Part shown: piece by piece, positions 37,590 through 45,491 of the stretch
Layout of the letters: each line of letters begins with the position of its first letter
Numbering within the stretch: position 1 is the stretch's first letter
DNA from: Arthrobacter ruber
GTDB taxonomy: Bacteria > Actinomycetota > Actinomycetes > Actinomycetales > Micrococcaceae
Assembly: GCF_002954225.1 (NCBI RefSeq)
Contig: NZ_PPTH01000015.1
Span: 62,001 to 126,000 of the forward strand
Reading direction: 5' to 3'
Length of the DNA: 64,000 nucleotides
The notes under the pieces: model-generated
Told to the model about the DNA's origin: nothing
What the model saw: the letters and a program-made list of their open reading frames with translations, nothing else
Databases searched by the model: none
Position numbers and translations under genes: made by a program

Positions 37590-39059
37590 GTGGCAGAGAC
37601 CGACAGCACCCGTCCATCCGTTCCGGGCGCACGTTCGCAGGACGAGCCCGGAAGCCCTGCCGGTGCGGCGGGTGCGTCCGCCGCCGGGTCCGCTGCCGGT
37701 TCGTCTGCCGGGGTGAGCCGCGACGACGGCTCCGTCCCCGGGATCGCCCAGCGCCACGACCTCCCCCGGCGGAAGGCGGGAACCCTGCCCGACCTCTCGC
37801 GCATCGGTACCGACGACCCGGAGGAACCCGCCGACAGGGCTGACGACCGTGCCTACACGGCCGGTGACGATGTTCGCCCGAACGACGACGGCGGCCATTC
37901 CAGCCCGATGGACGACGGCGACAGGTCCGGAGGGGCTCCGACCCGCATGCTGCCCGTGACGGGCGGGGCCACGGCAGTCGGGGCCACCTCTGCCGGCAGC
38001 ACTGCTTCCGGTGCGCCCGCTTCCGAGGCCACCGCGCACGGCACTGCCGAGGACCCTGAGGCGGAGGCGTCCGCCGGCGGGACGGACCAGCACGGGGTGA
38101 CGGAGGATCCCGCCCGCGACGAGCACCCGCACGGTGCACCCGCGGACGAGGCGAACGAGGGTCGCACCGGGGAGGTGACCGCATCCCCCGTCGCAGCCCT
38201 CCCTACGAGCGGCAGCCATGCGGGGTCGTCGCGCGTGGACGAACCGTCCACCGACACGGCGGCGCTCTCGGTGCGTCCCCCGGACAAGGACGTCGCGCGC
38301 CGCGCCGCGGTGCGTGACCAGGCCGTCGCCGCGAAGCCCGTCCTGCCGCGCTTCCTGCAGGTCGTCGTCGCCCTGTTCTTCCCCGTCATCGTGGTGGCGG
38401 CGGCCGTCCGTGCCGTCGCGACGTCGTCGTTCCTCTGGCTCGAGTACCACCGGCCGGGCTTCCCGGCGGACCGGTTCGGCTTCTCGCTCGACGACCGCAT
38501 GACCTACGGATCCTACGCCCTCGACTACGTGCTGAACTTCGCGCCGCCGCGCTACCTGGGCGGCCTGGTCACGCCCGAGGGGGAGCCCCTGTTCCTCGAG
38601 TCCGAGGTGGGGCACATGGCGGACGTGAAGGGCGTGCTCGGGCTGTCCTTCTTCATCGCGCTGGTGCTGTTCGTGCTGTCGGTGCTCGCGTGCGTCTACC
38701 TCGCCCGGCGGTACAAGGGCAGCATCAGGCGGGCGCTGTTCGCCGGTGCGGTCCTGACGCTGGTGGGCATCGTCGCCCTGACCGTCCTCGCGGTGCTCGC
38801 ATGGCAGACCTTCTTCACGCAGGTGCATGCGCTGTTCTTCGCCGACGGCACCTGGACCTTCCGGGCGGACGACACGCTGATCCGCCTGTTCCCGGAGCAG
38901 TTCTGGACGGACTCCGCCATCACCGTCGCGGTGCTCGTGCTCGCGGCGACCGTGCTCACGCTCATCCTCACCTGGCCCACCAGGGTCCGGCGCGAGCGGT
39001 CGATGCTGGCCCAGGACGCCGCCCAGGCGCGGTACCGCGAGGCGCTCGACGCCTCCTAG
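37590..39059 (+). CDS. TIGR01906 family membrane protein with long disordered N-terminus
   Basis: A 489-residue protein. Residues 1-250 are low-complexity Ala/Gly/Ser/Asp/Glu-rich and probably disordered. The rest has four membrane helices and an extracytoplasmic stretch (RPGFPADRFGFSLDDRM, YVLNFAPP, VGHMADVKGVL) that matches the TIGR01906 integral membrane family. Function is unknown. GTG 37590 is preceded by GAGGAG at eight bases, and a TACTGT box lies at 37533-37538. Its stop lies five bases from that of the convergent acyl-CoA ligase. Confidence 0.78.
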   Translation: MAETDSTRPSVPGARSQDEPGSPAGAAGASAAGSAAGSSAGVSRDDGSVPGIAQRHDLPRRKAGTLPDLSRIGTDDPEEPADRADDRAYTAGDDVRPNDDGGHSSPMDDGDRSGGAPTRMLPVTGGATAVGATSAGSTASGAPASEATAHGTAEDPEAEASAGGTDQHGVTEDPARDEHPHGAPADEANEGRTGEVTASPVAALPTSGSHAGSSRVDEPSTDTAALSVRPPDKDVARRAAVRDQAVAAKPVLPRFLQVVVALFFPVIVVAAAVRAVATSSFLWLEYHRPGFPADRFGFSLDDRMTYGSYALDYVLNFAPPRYLGGLVTPEGEPLFLESEVGHMADVKGVLGLSFFIALVLFVLSVLACVYLARRYKGSIRRALFAGAVLTLVGIVALTVLAVLAWQTFFTQVHALFFADGTWTFRADDTLIRLFPEQFWTDSAITVAVLVLAATVLTLILTWPTRVRRERSMLAQDAAQARYREALDAS

Positions 39060-39064
39060 CGGCC

Positions 39065-40903
39065 CTACCGCCCCGCGCCGTACAGCTCGCCCAGCGCGTC
39101 CTCGTGGTCCGCGACGACGGCGGCCCGCTTCAGCTTCAGGGTAGGCGTCAGGTGCCCGGACTCGACCGTGAACTCGACGTCCAGCACCGTGAACCGCCGG
39201 ATCTGCTCGGCCTGCGAGACGGTCGCGTTCGCGGCGTCGACCGCGGCCTGCAGTTCGGCCAGGACGTCGGCGTCGCGCGCGGCCTCCGCCGGGGTCAGAC
39301 CCGGCTTCCCGTACGCTGCGGCCCACGGGCCGAGGGTCTCGCGGTCCAGGCTGATGAGTGCCGCGATGAAGGGCCTGCCCTCGCCGACCACCACGGCCTG
39401 CGAGACGAGCACGTTCTCCCGGAGCTTCTCCTCGAGCGGGCCGGGCGCCACGTTCTTGCCGCCGGCGGTGACGAGGATGTCCTTCTTGCGGCCGGTGATG
39501 GTCAGGAACCCGTCCTCGTCGAGCGACCCGATGTCACCCGTGCGGAAGTACCCGTCGGCGGTGAAGGCCGCGGCCGTCGCCTCGTCGTTGCGGTGGTAGC
39601 CGGCGAAGACCGCCGCCCCCTTCACCTGGACCTCGCCGTCGTCGTCGAGCCTCACGCTCATGCCGGGCATGGGGATGCCCACGGAGCCCACGCGGGTCAG
39701 GGACACGGTGTTCACGGTGCAGGGCGCCGTGCTCTCCGTGAGCCCGTAGCCCTCCTGGACGAGGATGCCCGCACCGCGGAAGAAATGGGCCAGGTGCTCA
39801 CTGAGCGGACTGGCACCGGACACCGTGTACGTGACCTCACCGCCGAACACGCCGCGCAGCCGGGGGTAGACGAGGCGGTCGAAGACGGCGTGCGATGCGC
39901 GCAGGACCGGCGTGGGTCCGCGACCGCCCCGTCCCCGGGCGTCGACGGCCTGCGAGTAGGCGACGGCGGTCCGCTCCGCTGCCGCGAACAGGCGCCCCTT
40001 GCCGGCCTCGGCGGCCCGCCGCCCCGCCGTCGCGTGGATCTTCTCGAAGATCCGGGGGACGGCGAGGAGGAAGGTCGGCCGGAAGGTCGTGAGGTCCTCG
40101 AGCAGCTGCGCCGCGGAGCCGGAGTGCGCCAGCTTGATGCCCCCCGTGAAGCACACCACCTGCACGGCACGCGCCAGGACGTGCGCGAGGGGCAGGAACA
40201 TGAGCGTGCGGGCGTTCTCCTGCTTCAGGAACTCGGGCAGGAACTCCAGGGTGTTCACCGCGAACAGCGCGAAGTTGCCGTGGGTGATGACGCAGCCCTT
40301 CGGCCGGCCCGTGGTGCCCGAGGTGTAGACGATGGACGCGGCGTCGGCGAGGCCGCGGGAGGTCCGCGCCGTCTCCAGCGCACCGTCGGAGACGGCCGCG
40401 CCCGAGGCGGAGAGCGACGCGACGGTCGCGGTCCCGTCGACGCCTCCGCCGGTGAGGTGGACCACGGTGGTCGTCCCGGTCCGGCCGGCGCGGGCAGCGG
40501 CATCGAGGACGACGTCGGCCTTCCCCTGGTCCTCCACGAAGACGACGGCGGGCTGGGCGTCCTCGAGGATCCAGGCCACCTGATGGGCGGAGGAGGTCTC
40601 GTAGATCGGCACGGTCACCGCTCCGGCGAACCAGATGGCGACGTCGGCGAGCGTCCACTCGTAGCGCGTCCTGGACATCACCGCGACGGTGTCGCCCGGC
40701 TGCACGCCCTGGGCCACCAGCCCCTTGGCCAGCGATGTCACCTGCCGGAGGAACTCCGCGGCCGGGACGTCCCGCCACCGTCCCTCGGACCGCACCGCGT
40801 ACAGCGCACGCGCCGGATCGGCGTCATGGGTCTGCAGGAGCAGGTCCGTGGTGTTGCCGGTCGCCGGGAGGCGGACCAGCAGTTCCGTGATGGCTTCGCG
40901 CAC
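39065..40903 (-). CDS. AMP-dependent synthetase / long-chain fatty acid-CoA ligase
   Basis: A 612-residue ANL-superfamily enzyme that activates a fatty acid as acyl-AMP and then acyl-CoA. The P-loop YTSGTTGRPKG, the A5 motif EGYGLTES, the YFRTGDIGSLDEDGFLTITGRKKD hinge region and the catalytic lysine segment near GKNVAPGPLEE are all visible. It resembles the FadD15-type long-chain enzymes of actinobacteria. Translation starts at GTG 40903. It follows the PMT gene by 43 bases on the same strand and may share its transcript. Confidence 0.92.
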   Translation of the reverse strand: MREAITELLVRLPATGNTTDLLLQTHDADPARALYAVRSEGRWRDVPAAEFLRQVTSLAKGLVAQGVQPGDTVAVMSRTRYEWTLADVAIWFAGAVTVPIYETSSAHQVAWILEDAQPAVVFVEDQGKADVVLDAAARAGRTGTTTVVHLTGGGVDGTATVASLSASGAAVSDGALETARTSRGLADAASIVYTSGTTGRPKGCVITHGNFALFAVNTLEFLPEFLKQENARTLMFLPLAHVLARAVQVVCFTGGIKLAHSGSAAQLLEDLTTFRPTFLLAVPRIFEKIHATAGRRAAEAGKGRLFAAAERTAVAYSQAVDARGRGGRGPTPVLRASHAVFDRLVYPRLRGVFGGEVTYTVSGASPLSEHLAHFFRGAGILVQEGYGLTESTAPCTVNTVSLTRVGSVGIPMPGMSVRLDDDGEVQVKGAAVFAGYHRNDEATAAAFTADGYFRTGDIGSLDEDGFLTITGRKKDILVTAGGKNVAPGPLEEKLRENVLVSQAVVVGEGRPFIAALISLDRETLGPWAAAYGKPGLTPAEAARDADVLAELQAAVDAANATVSQAEQIRRFTVLDVEFTVESGHLTPTLKLKRAAVVADHEDALGELYGAGR

Positions 40904-40946
40904 CAGTGCTCGCTTTCGTTCCAGGGGGTTCGGGTGGGCCTCGGCC

Positions 40947-42572
40947 CTAGATCCAGCTCCGCAGCCACATGCGCATGCGCCACTGGTCGTAGGGGATGAT
41001 CTCCGCCGTCCAGATGGGCAGGAAATAGGCGGACAGCGCCACGGCAGCGGCCAGGAAGACCCCCACCAGCACGATACCCCCTCTGCGGCGGGCGCTGTCC
41101 GCGCCCGGTCCGCCCAGCACGAGGCCGAGGCAGTAGACCAGGGCCAGGACGAGGAACGGTTCGAAGGCCACGGCGTAGAAGTAGAAGGTGGTGCGCTCCG
41201 GGTACAGGAACCATGGCAGGTAGCCTGCCGCGACGCCGGTCAGGATGGCGGCGGCGCGCCAGTCGCGGCGGCCGAGCCAGAAGAACACGAGCACGAGCAG
41301 GGACAGCGCCGCACTCCACCAGATGAGCGGATTACCGAGGACCGTCACGGCCTGTGAGCAGGTTTCGGCGTCGCAGCCGGCGGGCTTCTCGTAGAAGAAC
41401 GACGTCGGCCGTCCCATGACGAGCCAGGACCAGGCGCTGGCCTCGTACGGATGGTCCGAGGACAGGCCCTGGTGGAAGCTGAACGCGCTCCGGTGGTACT
41501 CGGCGAGCGAGCGCAGCCCGTCCGGGAGCCATCCCCACTGCTCCGACGGGTTCCGCTCGGCCCACGTGCGGTCGTAGGCGTCCTCCGAGCGGAACCAGCC
41601 CGTCCACGTACCGAGGTAGGTCAGAGCGGCCACCGGGACGATGCACAGGAACGCCGGCAGCCCGTCCTTGAGGGCGCCCGCGAGGATCCAGCGGTGCACG
41701 CCGGCGATCCGGCGCGCGCTCATGTCCCAGGCGACCGTCAGGAGGCCGAAGGCGGCGATGAACGGAAGGGCGGACCACTTGGTGCCGACGGCGAGCCCGA
41801 GACAGATGCCGGCCACGAAACGCCAGGCGCGGAAGCCGAGGAAGGGCCCGTACGTCAGCCGCGCCGGTGGCGGGGGACCGCCGTCGTCCGCCCGGGCAGC
41901 GAGGCGCCGCGCCAGGCGCTGCCTGCCGTCGTCGCGGTCGAGGAGCAGTGCGGCGAACGCGGCGAGCAGCCAGAAGCTCAGGAAGATGTCCAGCAGCGAC
42001 GTCCGCGATTCCACGAGGTGGTGGCCGTCGATGGCGAGGAGGAGCCCTGCGGCGGCGCCGAGCAGGGCCGAGCCGAACATGCGCTGGGCCACGAGGGCGA
42101 GCAGGAGGACCGAGAGGGTGCCGATGGCGGCCGCGGAGAAGCGCCAGCCGAAGGCGTTGTCGGAGCCGAAGAGGATCATGCCGAACGCGATCATCCATTT
42201 GCCGACCGGCGGATGCACCACGTAGTCCGGGGTGTCCAGCAGGACGTCGGGGTTGCCAGCATTGAAGGAGTCGTTGGCGTTCTCGGGCCATTCGCGCTCG
42301 TAGCCCGACTGCAGCAGGGAGTAGGCGTCCTTGACGTAGTAGGTCTCGTCGAAGACGAGCGACCCGGGCTCGCCGAGGCGTATGAACCGCAGGATCCCGC
42401 CGAGCACCGCCATGGCGAGCGGCAGGAGCCAGCGCAGCGGTCCGCCGGGGGCTGCGGCGCCGAGGAGGCGGGAGGTGAGGTCCGCCCGCGTGAAGGCCTG
42501 TGCTGGAGCGACGATCCAGGATCCGCGCGGCTGGGGACTGTCCCGTCGGGGCTGGACGGCGGTGTGGCTCAC
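40947..42572 (-). CDS. Dolichyl/polyprenyl-phosphate-mannose protein mannosyltransferase (PMT)
   Basis: GT39-type GT-C enzyme that moves mannose from polyprenyl-phosphate-mannose to Ser/Thr of secreted proteins. The 541-residue polytopic protein has the first-loop acidic motif VFDETYYVKDAYSLL, then HPPVGKWMIAFG, and the C-terminal four-helix PMT_4TMC part. The divergent pairing with rsmI matches Rv1002c-Rv1003 of M. tuberculosis. GTG 42572 has TAGCAT exactly six bases upstream. The manA gene at 18.6 kb supplies a precursor for its donor. Confidence 0.93.
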   Translation of the reverse strand: MSHTAVQPRRDSPQPRGSWIVAPAQAFTRADLTSRLLGAAAPGGPLRWLLPLAMAVLGGILRFIRLGEPGSLVFDETYYVKDAYSLLQSGYEREWPENANDSFNAGNPDVLLDTPDYVVHPPVGKWMIAFGMILFGSDNAFGWRFSAAAIGTLSVLLLALVAQRMFGSALLGAAAGLLLAIDGHHLVESRTSLLDIFLSFWLLAAFAALLLDRDDGRQRLARRLAARADDGGPPPPARLTYGPFLGFRAWRFVAGICLGLAVGTKWSALPFIAAFGLLTVAWDMSARRIAGVHRWILAGALKDGLPAFLCIVPVAALTYLGTWTGWFRSEDAYDRTWAERNPSEQWGWLPDGLRSLAEYHRSAFSFHQGLSSDHPYEASAWSWLVMGRPTSFFYEKPAGCDAETCSQAVTVLGNPLIWWSAALSLLVLVFFWLGRRDWRAAAILTGVAAGYLPWFLYPERTTFYFYAVAFEPFLVLALVYCLGLVLGGPGADSARRRGGIVLVGVFLAAAVALSAYFLPIWTAEIIPYDQWRMRMWLRSWI

Positions 42573-42578
42573 CCTGTC

Positions 42579-42731
42579 ATGCTACCGGCGGTGCCCGGAC
42601 CGGCCCGGGACCTCCGATGGCCGGTCGCTCGGGGTCCGCCGCAGGGCGACGGGGCGAGGCGGTGGACGCCCGGTGTGGGCGTCTCGCACCTGACGTCCCG
42701 GGCCGGCGGTCCACGGGGCGGCGGCTAGGCT
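42579..42731. promoter_or_regulatory. Divergent leaderless promoters of PMT and rsmI
   Basis: TAGCAT (42584 to 42579, minus strand) and TAGGCT (42726-42731, plus strand) each end six bases before their start codons. Confidence 0.55.
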
Positions 42732-42737
42732 GGTGCG

Positions 42738-43766
42738 GTGAACCAGCCACACGACGCCCCGGACACGCACGACGACGCCGTCGACGGCGAGGACGCGCTC
42801 GCGCACGACGCCGGGTACGAGGACGCGCAGGACCCGCAGGCTCCCGGGGAGACGTCCGACGACGGAGAGCCCGGCGGCCAGGAAGCCCGCAGCCTCCGCA
42901 CCGCCTACCGCGGCACGGCGGGCGACGGCAGCGGCCGCGGGCGGATCGTCCTGGCCGCGACCCCGATCGGCAACATGGGTGACGCCACCGAACGCCTGAT
43001 CGGCCTGCTCCACGCCGCGGACGTGGTCGCAGCCGAGGACACCCGCCGCCTGCACCGGCTCGTGCAGGCACTCGGCGTGACCGTGACCGGCCGGGTCATC
43101 AGCTACCACGAGCACAACGAGACCGAGCGCACGCCGGAGCTCCTCGAGTTGGTGCGTGGGGGAGCCACCCTCCTGATGGTGACGGACGCCGGCATGCCCT
43201 CGGTGTCGGATCCCGGCTACCGCCTCGTGGAAGCGGCCATCGCCGAGGGCCTCGACCTCACGGCGGTGCCCGGGGCGTCCGCCGTCCTCGCGGCGCTCGC
43301 CCTCTCCGGCCTGCCCACCGACCGTTTCTGCTTCGAGGGCTTCCTGCCCCGGAAGCCGGGCCTGCGGAGCGGACGCCTGGCCGACCTCGCGTCGGAGCGG
43401 CGCACGATGGTGTTCTTCGAGGCACCCCACCGGCTCGAGGCGATGCTGCGCTCCCTGCAGCAGGCCTTCGGCTCCGAGCGTCCCGCGGCCGTGGCGCGCG
43501 AGCTCACCAAGGTGCACGAGCAGGTGATCCGGGGCTCCCTCCTCGAGCTCCTCCAGTGGGCGCAGGCCGGCGAAGTCCGGGGCGAGATCGCCGTCGTCGT
43601 CGCCGGTGCGCCCGAGGCGGCGCCCTCCCGCCCCGAGGACCACGTCGGGAGCGTCAACGCGCTGATCGACGGCGGCATGCGGCTCAAGGACGCCGTCGCG
43701 GCCGTGTCGGCCGAGAGCCGGGTCAGCAAGCGGGAGTTGTACGCCGCGGTGATCGCTGCGCGCTGA
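42738..43766 (+). CDS. rsmI: 16S rRNA (cytidine(1402)-2'-O)-methyltransferase
   Basis: SAM-dependent enzyme that methylates C1402 at the ribosomal P-site. The tetrapyrrole-methylase fold is clear: LAATPIGNMGDATERLI, AAEDTRRLHRL, YHEHNE, VTDAGMPSVSDPGYRLV and VPGASAVLAALALSGLP, with FFEAPHRL later. The total of 342 residues includes an N-terminal Asp/Glu/Gly-rich extension of about 65 residues before the fold. GTG 42738 is supported by its leaderless promoter, so the extension is probably translated. Confidence 0.95.
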   Translation: MNQPHDAPDTHDDAVDGEDALAHDAGYEDAQDPQAPGETSDDGEPGGQEARSLRTAYRGTAGDGSGRGRIVLAATPIGNMGDATERLIGLLHAADVVAAEDTRRLHRLVQALGVTVTGRVISYHEHNETERTPELLELVRGGATLLMVTDAGMPSVSDPGYRLVEAAIAEGLDLTAVPGASAVLAALALSGLPTDRFCFEGFLPRKPGLRSGRLADLASERRTMVFFEAPHRLEAMLRSLQQAFGSERPAAVARELTKVHEQVIRGSLLELLQWAQAGEVRGEIAVVVAGAPEAAPSRPEDHVGSVNALIDGGMRLKDAVAAVSAESRVSKRELYAAVIAAR

Positions 43767-43910
43767 CCGCGGCGGGCCTGTGCATTCGTCCAACGCAAGC
43801 GCCTGCCGGGAGTGCAGGCCTCACTGGACACCCCTTCGCCGCCGGGTCTAGCGTGAGCGGGATGTCTCGGGACGCCCCCGAACCCCAGGATTCTCGCGAA
43901 GGAGCTCAGC

Positions 43911-45392
43911 ATGGCCGTGACCGCCGACCAGGAGAAGGCAGTACTCGACAAGGTGCCCACGGGGCTCTTCATCGGCGGACAGTGGCGGGCATCGTCGTCC
44001 GGGGCCACGTTCGACGTCGAGGACCCCGCCACCGGCCGCACCCTGAGGACCCTCTCCGACGCCACGCCCGAGGACGGGATGGCAGCCCTGGATGCGGCGG
44101 TCGGAGCCCAGGCCGCATGGGCCCGGACCGCTCCTCGCGAGCGCGGCGAGATCCTGCGCAGGGCCTTCGACATGGTCACCGCACGCGCCGACGAGTTCGC
44201 CCTGCTGATGACCCTCGAGATGGGCAAGCCGCTGGCCGAGGCGCGCGGCGAGGTCACCTACGGCGCGGAGTTCCTGCGCTGGTTCTCGGAGGAGTCCGTC
44301 CGCGCCTCCGGCCGCTACTCCACGTCCCCCGACGGCAGGTCCCGGCTACTCGTGAGCAAGAAGCCCGTGGGGCCCTGCCTGCTCATCACGCCGTGGAACT
44401 TCCCGCTGGCCATGGCCACCCGCAAGATCGCCCCCGCGATCGCCGCGGGCTGCACCATGGTGCTCAAGCCCGCGAACCTCACGCCCATGACGTCCTCGCT
44501 GTTCGCGACCGTCCTGCAGGAGGCGGGCCTCCCCGACGGCGTCCTGAACATCGTCAACACGACGACGGCGGGCGACGTGACCGGGCCGCTCATCGAGGAC
44601 CCGCGCCTGCGCAAGCTCTCCTTCACGGGATCCACGCCCGTGGGCCGGAGCCTGCTGGCCGCGGCGTCGAAGAACGTGCTGAGGACGTCCATGGAACTCG
44701 GCGGCAACGCGCCGTTCCTCGTGTTCGAGGACGCGGACCTCGACGCCGCCGTGGACGGCGCGATGCTCGCGAAGCTGCGCAACATGGGGGAGGCCTGCAC
44801 CGCGGCCAACCGGTTCATCGTGCACGAATCCGTGGCGGACCGTTTCGCGGCGGCGTTCGCCGAGCGCATGGAGGGCATGACCCCGGCGCGCGGCACCGAG
44901 GATGCCTCCAAGCTCGGCCCGCTGATCGACCGGAAGAGCCGGGACAAGGTGCACGAGCTCGTCACCGCCGCCGTCGGCGACGGCGCCCAGAAGGTGACCG
45001 GCGGCGAGACCGTCACCGGGGACGGCTACTTCTACCAGGCCACCGTGCTGAAGGACGTCCCGCGGACCGCGCGCATCATGCAGGAGGAGATCTTCGGCCC
45101 CGTGGCGCCCATCATCACCTTCGCCACGGAGGACGAGGCGGTGGACCTCGCCAACGACACCGAGTACGGCCTGGTGGCCTACGTCTACACGCGCGACCTG
45201 AACCGCGGGCTGCGCATCGGCGAGCGGTTGGACACGGGCATGCTGGGCCTCAACGCCGGCGTCGTGTCGAATGCCGCGGCGCCCTTCGGCGGGGTGAAGC
45301 ACTCCGGCCTCGGGCGCGAGGGCGGCGCCGAGGGCATCGAGGAGTACCTCTACACGCAGTACGTCGGGATCGCGGACCCCTACGCCTCCTAG
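43911..45392 (+). CDS. gabD: NAD(P)-dependent succinate-semialdehyde dehydrogenase family protein
   Basis: A 493-residue aldehyde dehydrogenase. The cofactor and catalytic motifs are complete: TPWNFPLA, the FTGST Rossmann loop, the general base Glu in MELGGNAPF and the nucleophile Cys in GEACTAANRF, with EEIFGPVAPI near the C-terminus. The sequence fits the SSADH/GabD group that oxidises succinate semialdehyde to succinate, but the exact aldehyde cannot be proved. GAAGGAG precedes the ATG. No GABA transaminase gene is adjacent. It sits where the metG-tatD block begins in related genomes. Confidence 0.88.
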   Translation: MAVTADQEKAVLDKVPTGLFIGGQWRASSSGATFDVEDPATGRTLRTLSDATPEDGMAALDAAVGAQAAWARTAPRERGEILRRAFDMVTARADEFALLMTLEMGKPLAEARGEVTYGAEFLRWFSEESVRASGRYSTSPDGRSRLLVSKKPVGPCLLITPWNFPLAMATRKIAPAIAAGCTMVLKPANLTPMTSSLFATVLQEAGLPDGVLNIVNTTTAGDVTGPLIEDPRLRKLSFTGSTPVGRSLLAAASKNVLRTSMELGGNAPFLVFEDADLDAAVDGAMLAKLRNMGEACTAANRFIVHESVADRFAAAFAERMEGMTPARGTEDASKLGPLIDRKSRDKVHELVTAAVGDGAQKVTGGETVTGDGYFYQATVLKDVPRTARIMQEEIFGPVAPIITFATEDEAVDLANDTEYGLVAYVYTRDLNRGLRIGERLDTGMLGLNAGVVSNAAAPFGGVKHSGLGREGGAEGIEEYLYTQYVGIADPYAS

Positions 45393-45434
45393 CCACCGCG
45401 CCGGAGGCTCCCGGCGGAGGCGTCCGGTGACATC

Positions 45435-45470
45435 GAGAAGGCCGGTTCCCGTGCGGGAGCCGGCCTTCTC
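45435..45470. terminator. Bidirectional terminator hairpin
   Basis: GAGAAGGCCGG and CCGGCCTTCTC pair over 11 bases, and the stem continues through TTCCCG and CGGGAG to a two-base loop, about 17 base pairs. It separates gabD from the convergent transglutaminase-like gene. Confidence 0.8.
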
Positions 45471-45491
45471 CGTGTGCTGACGCTGCCCCTG

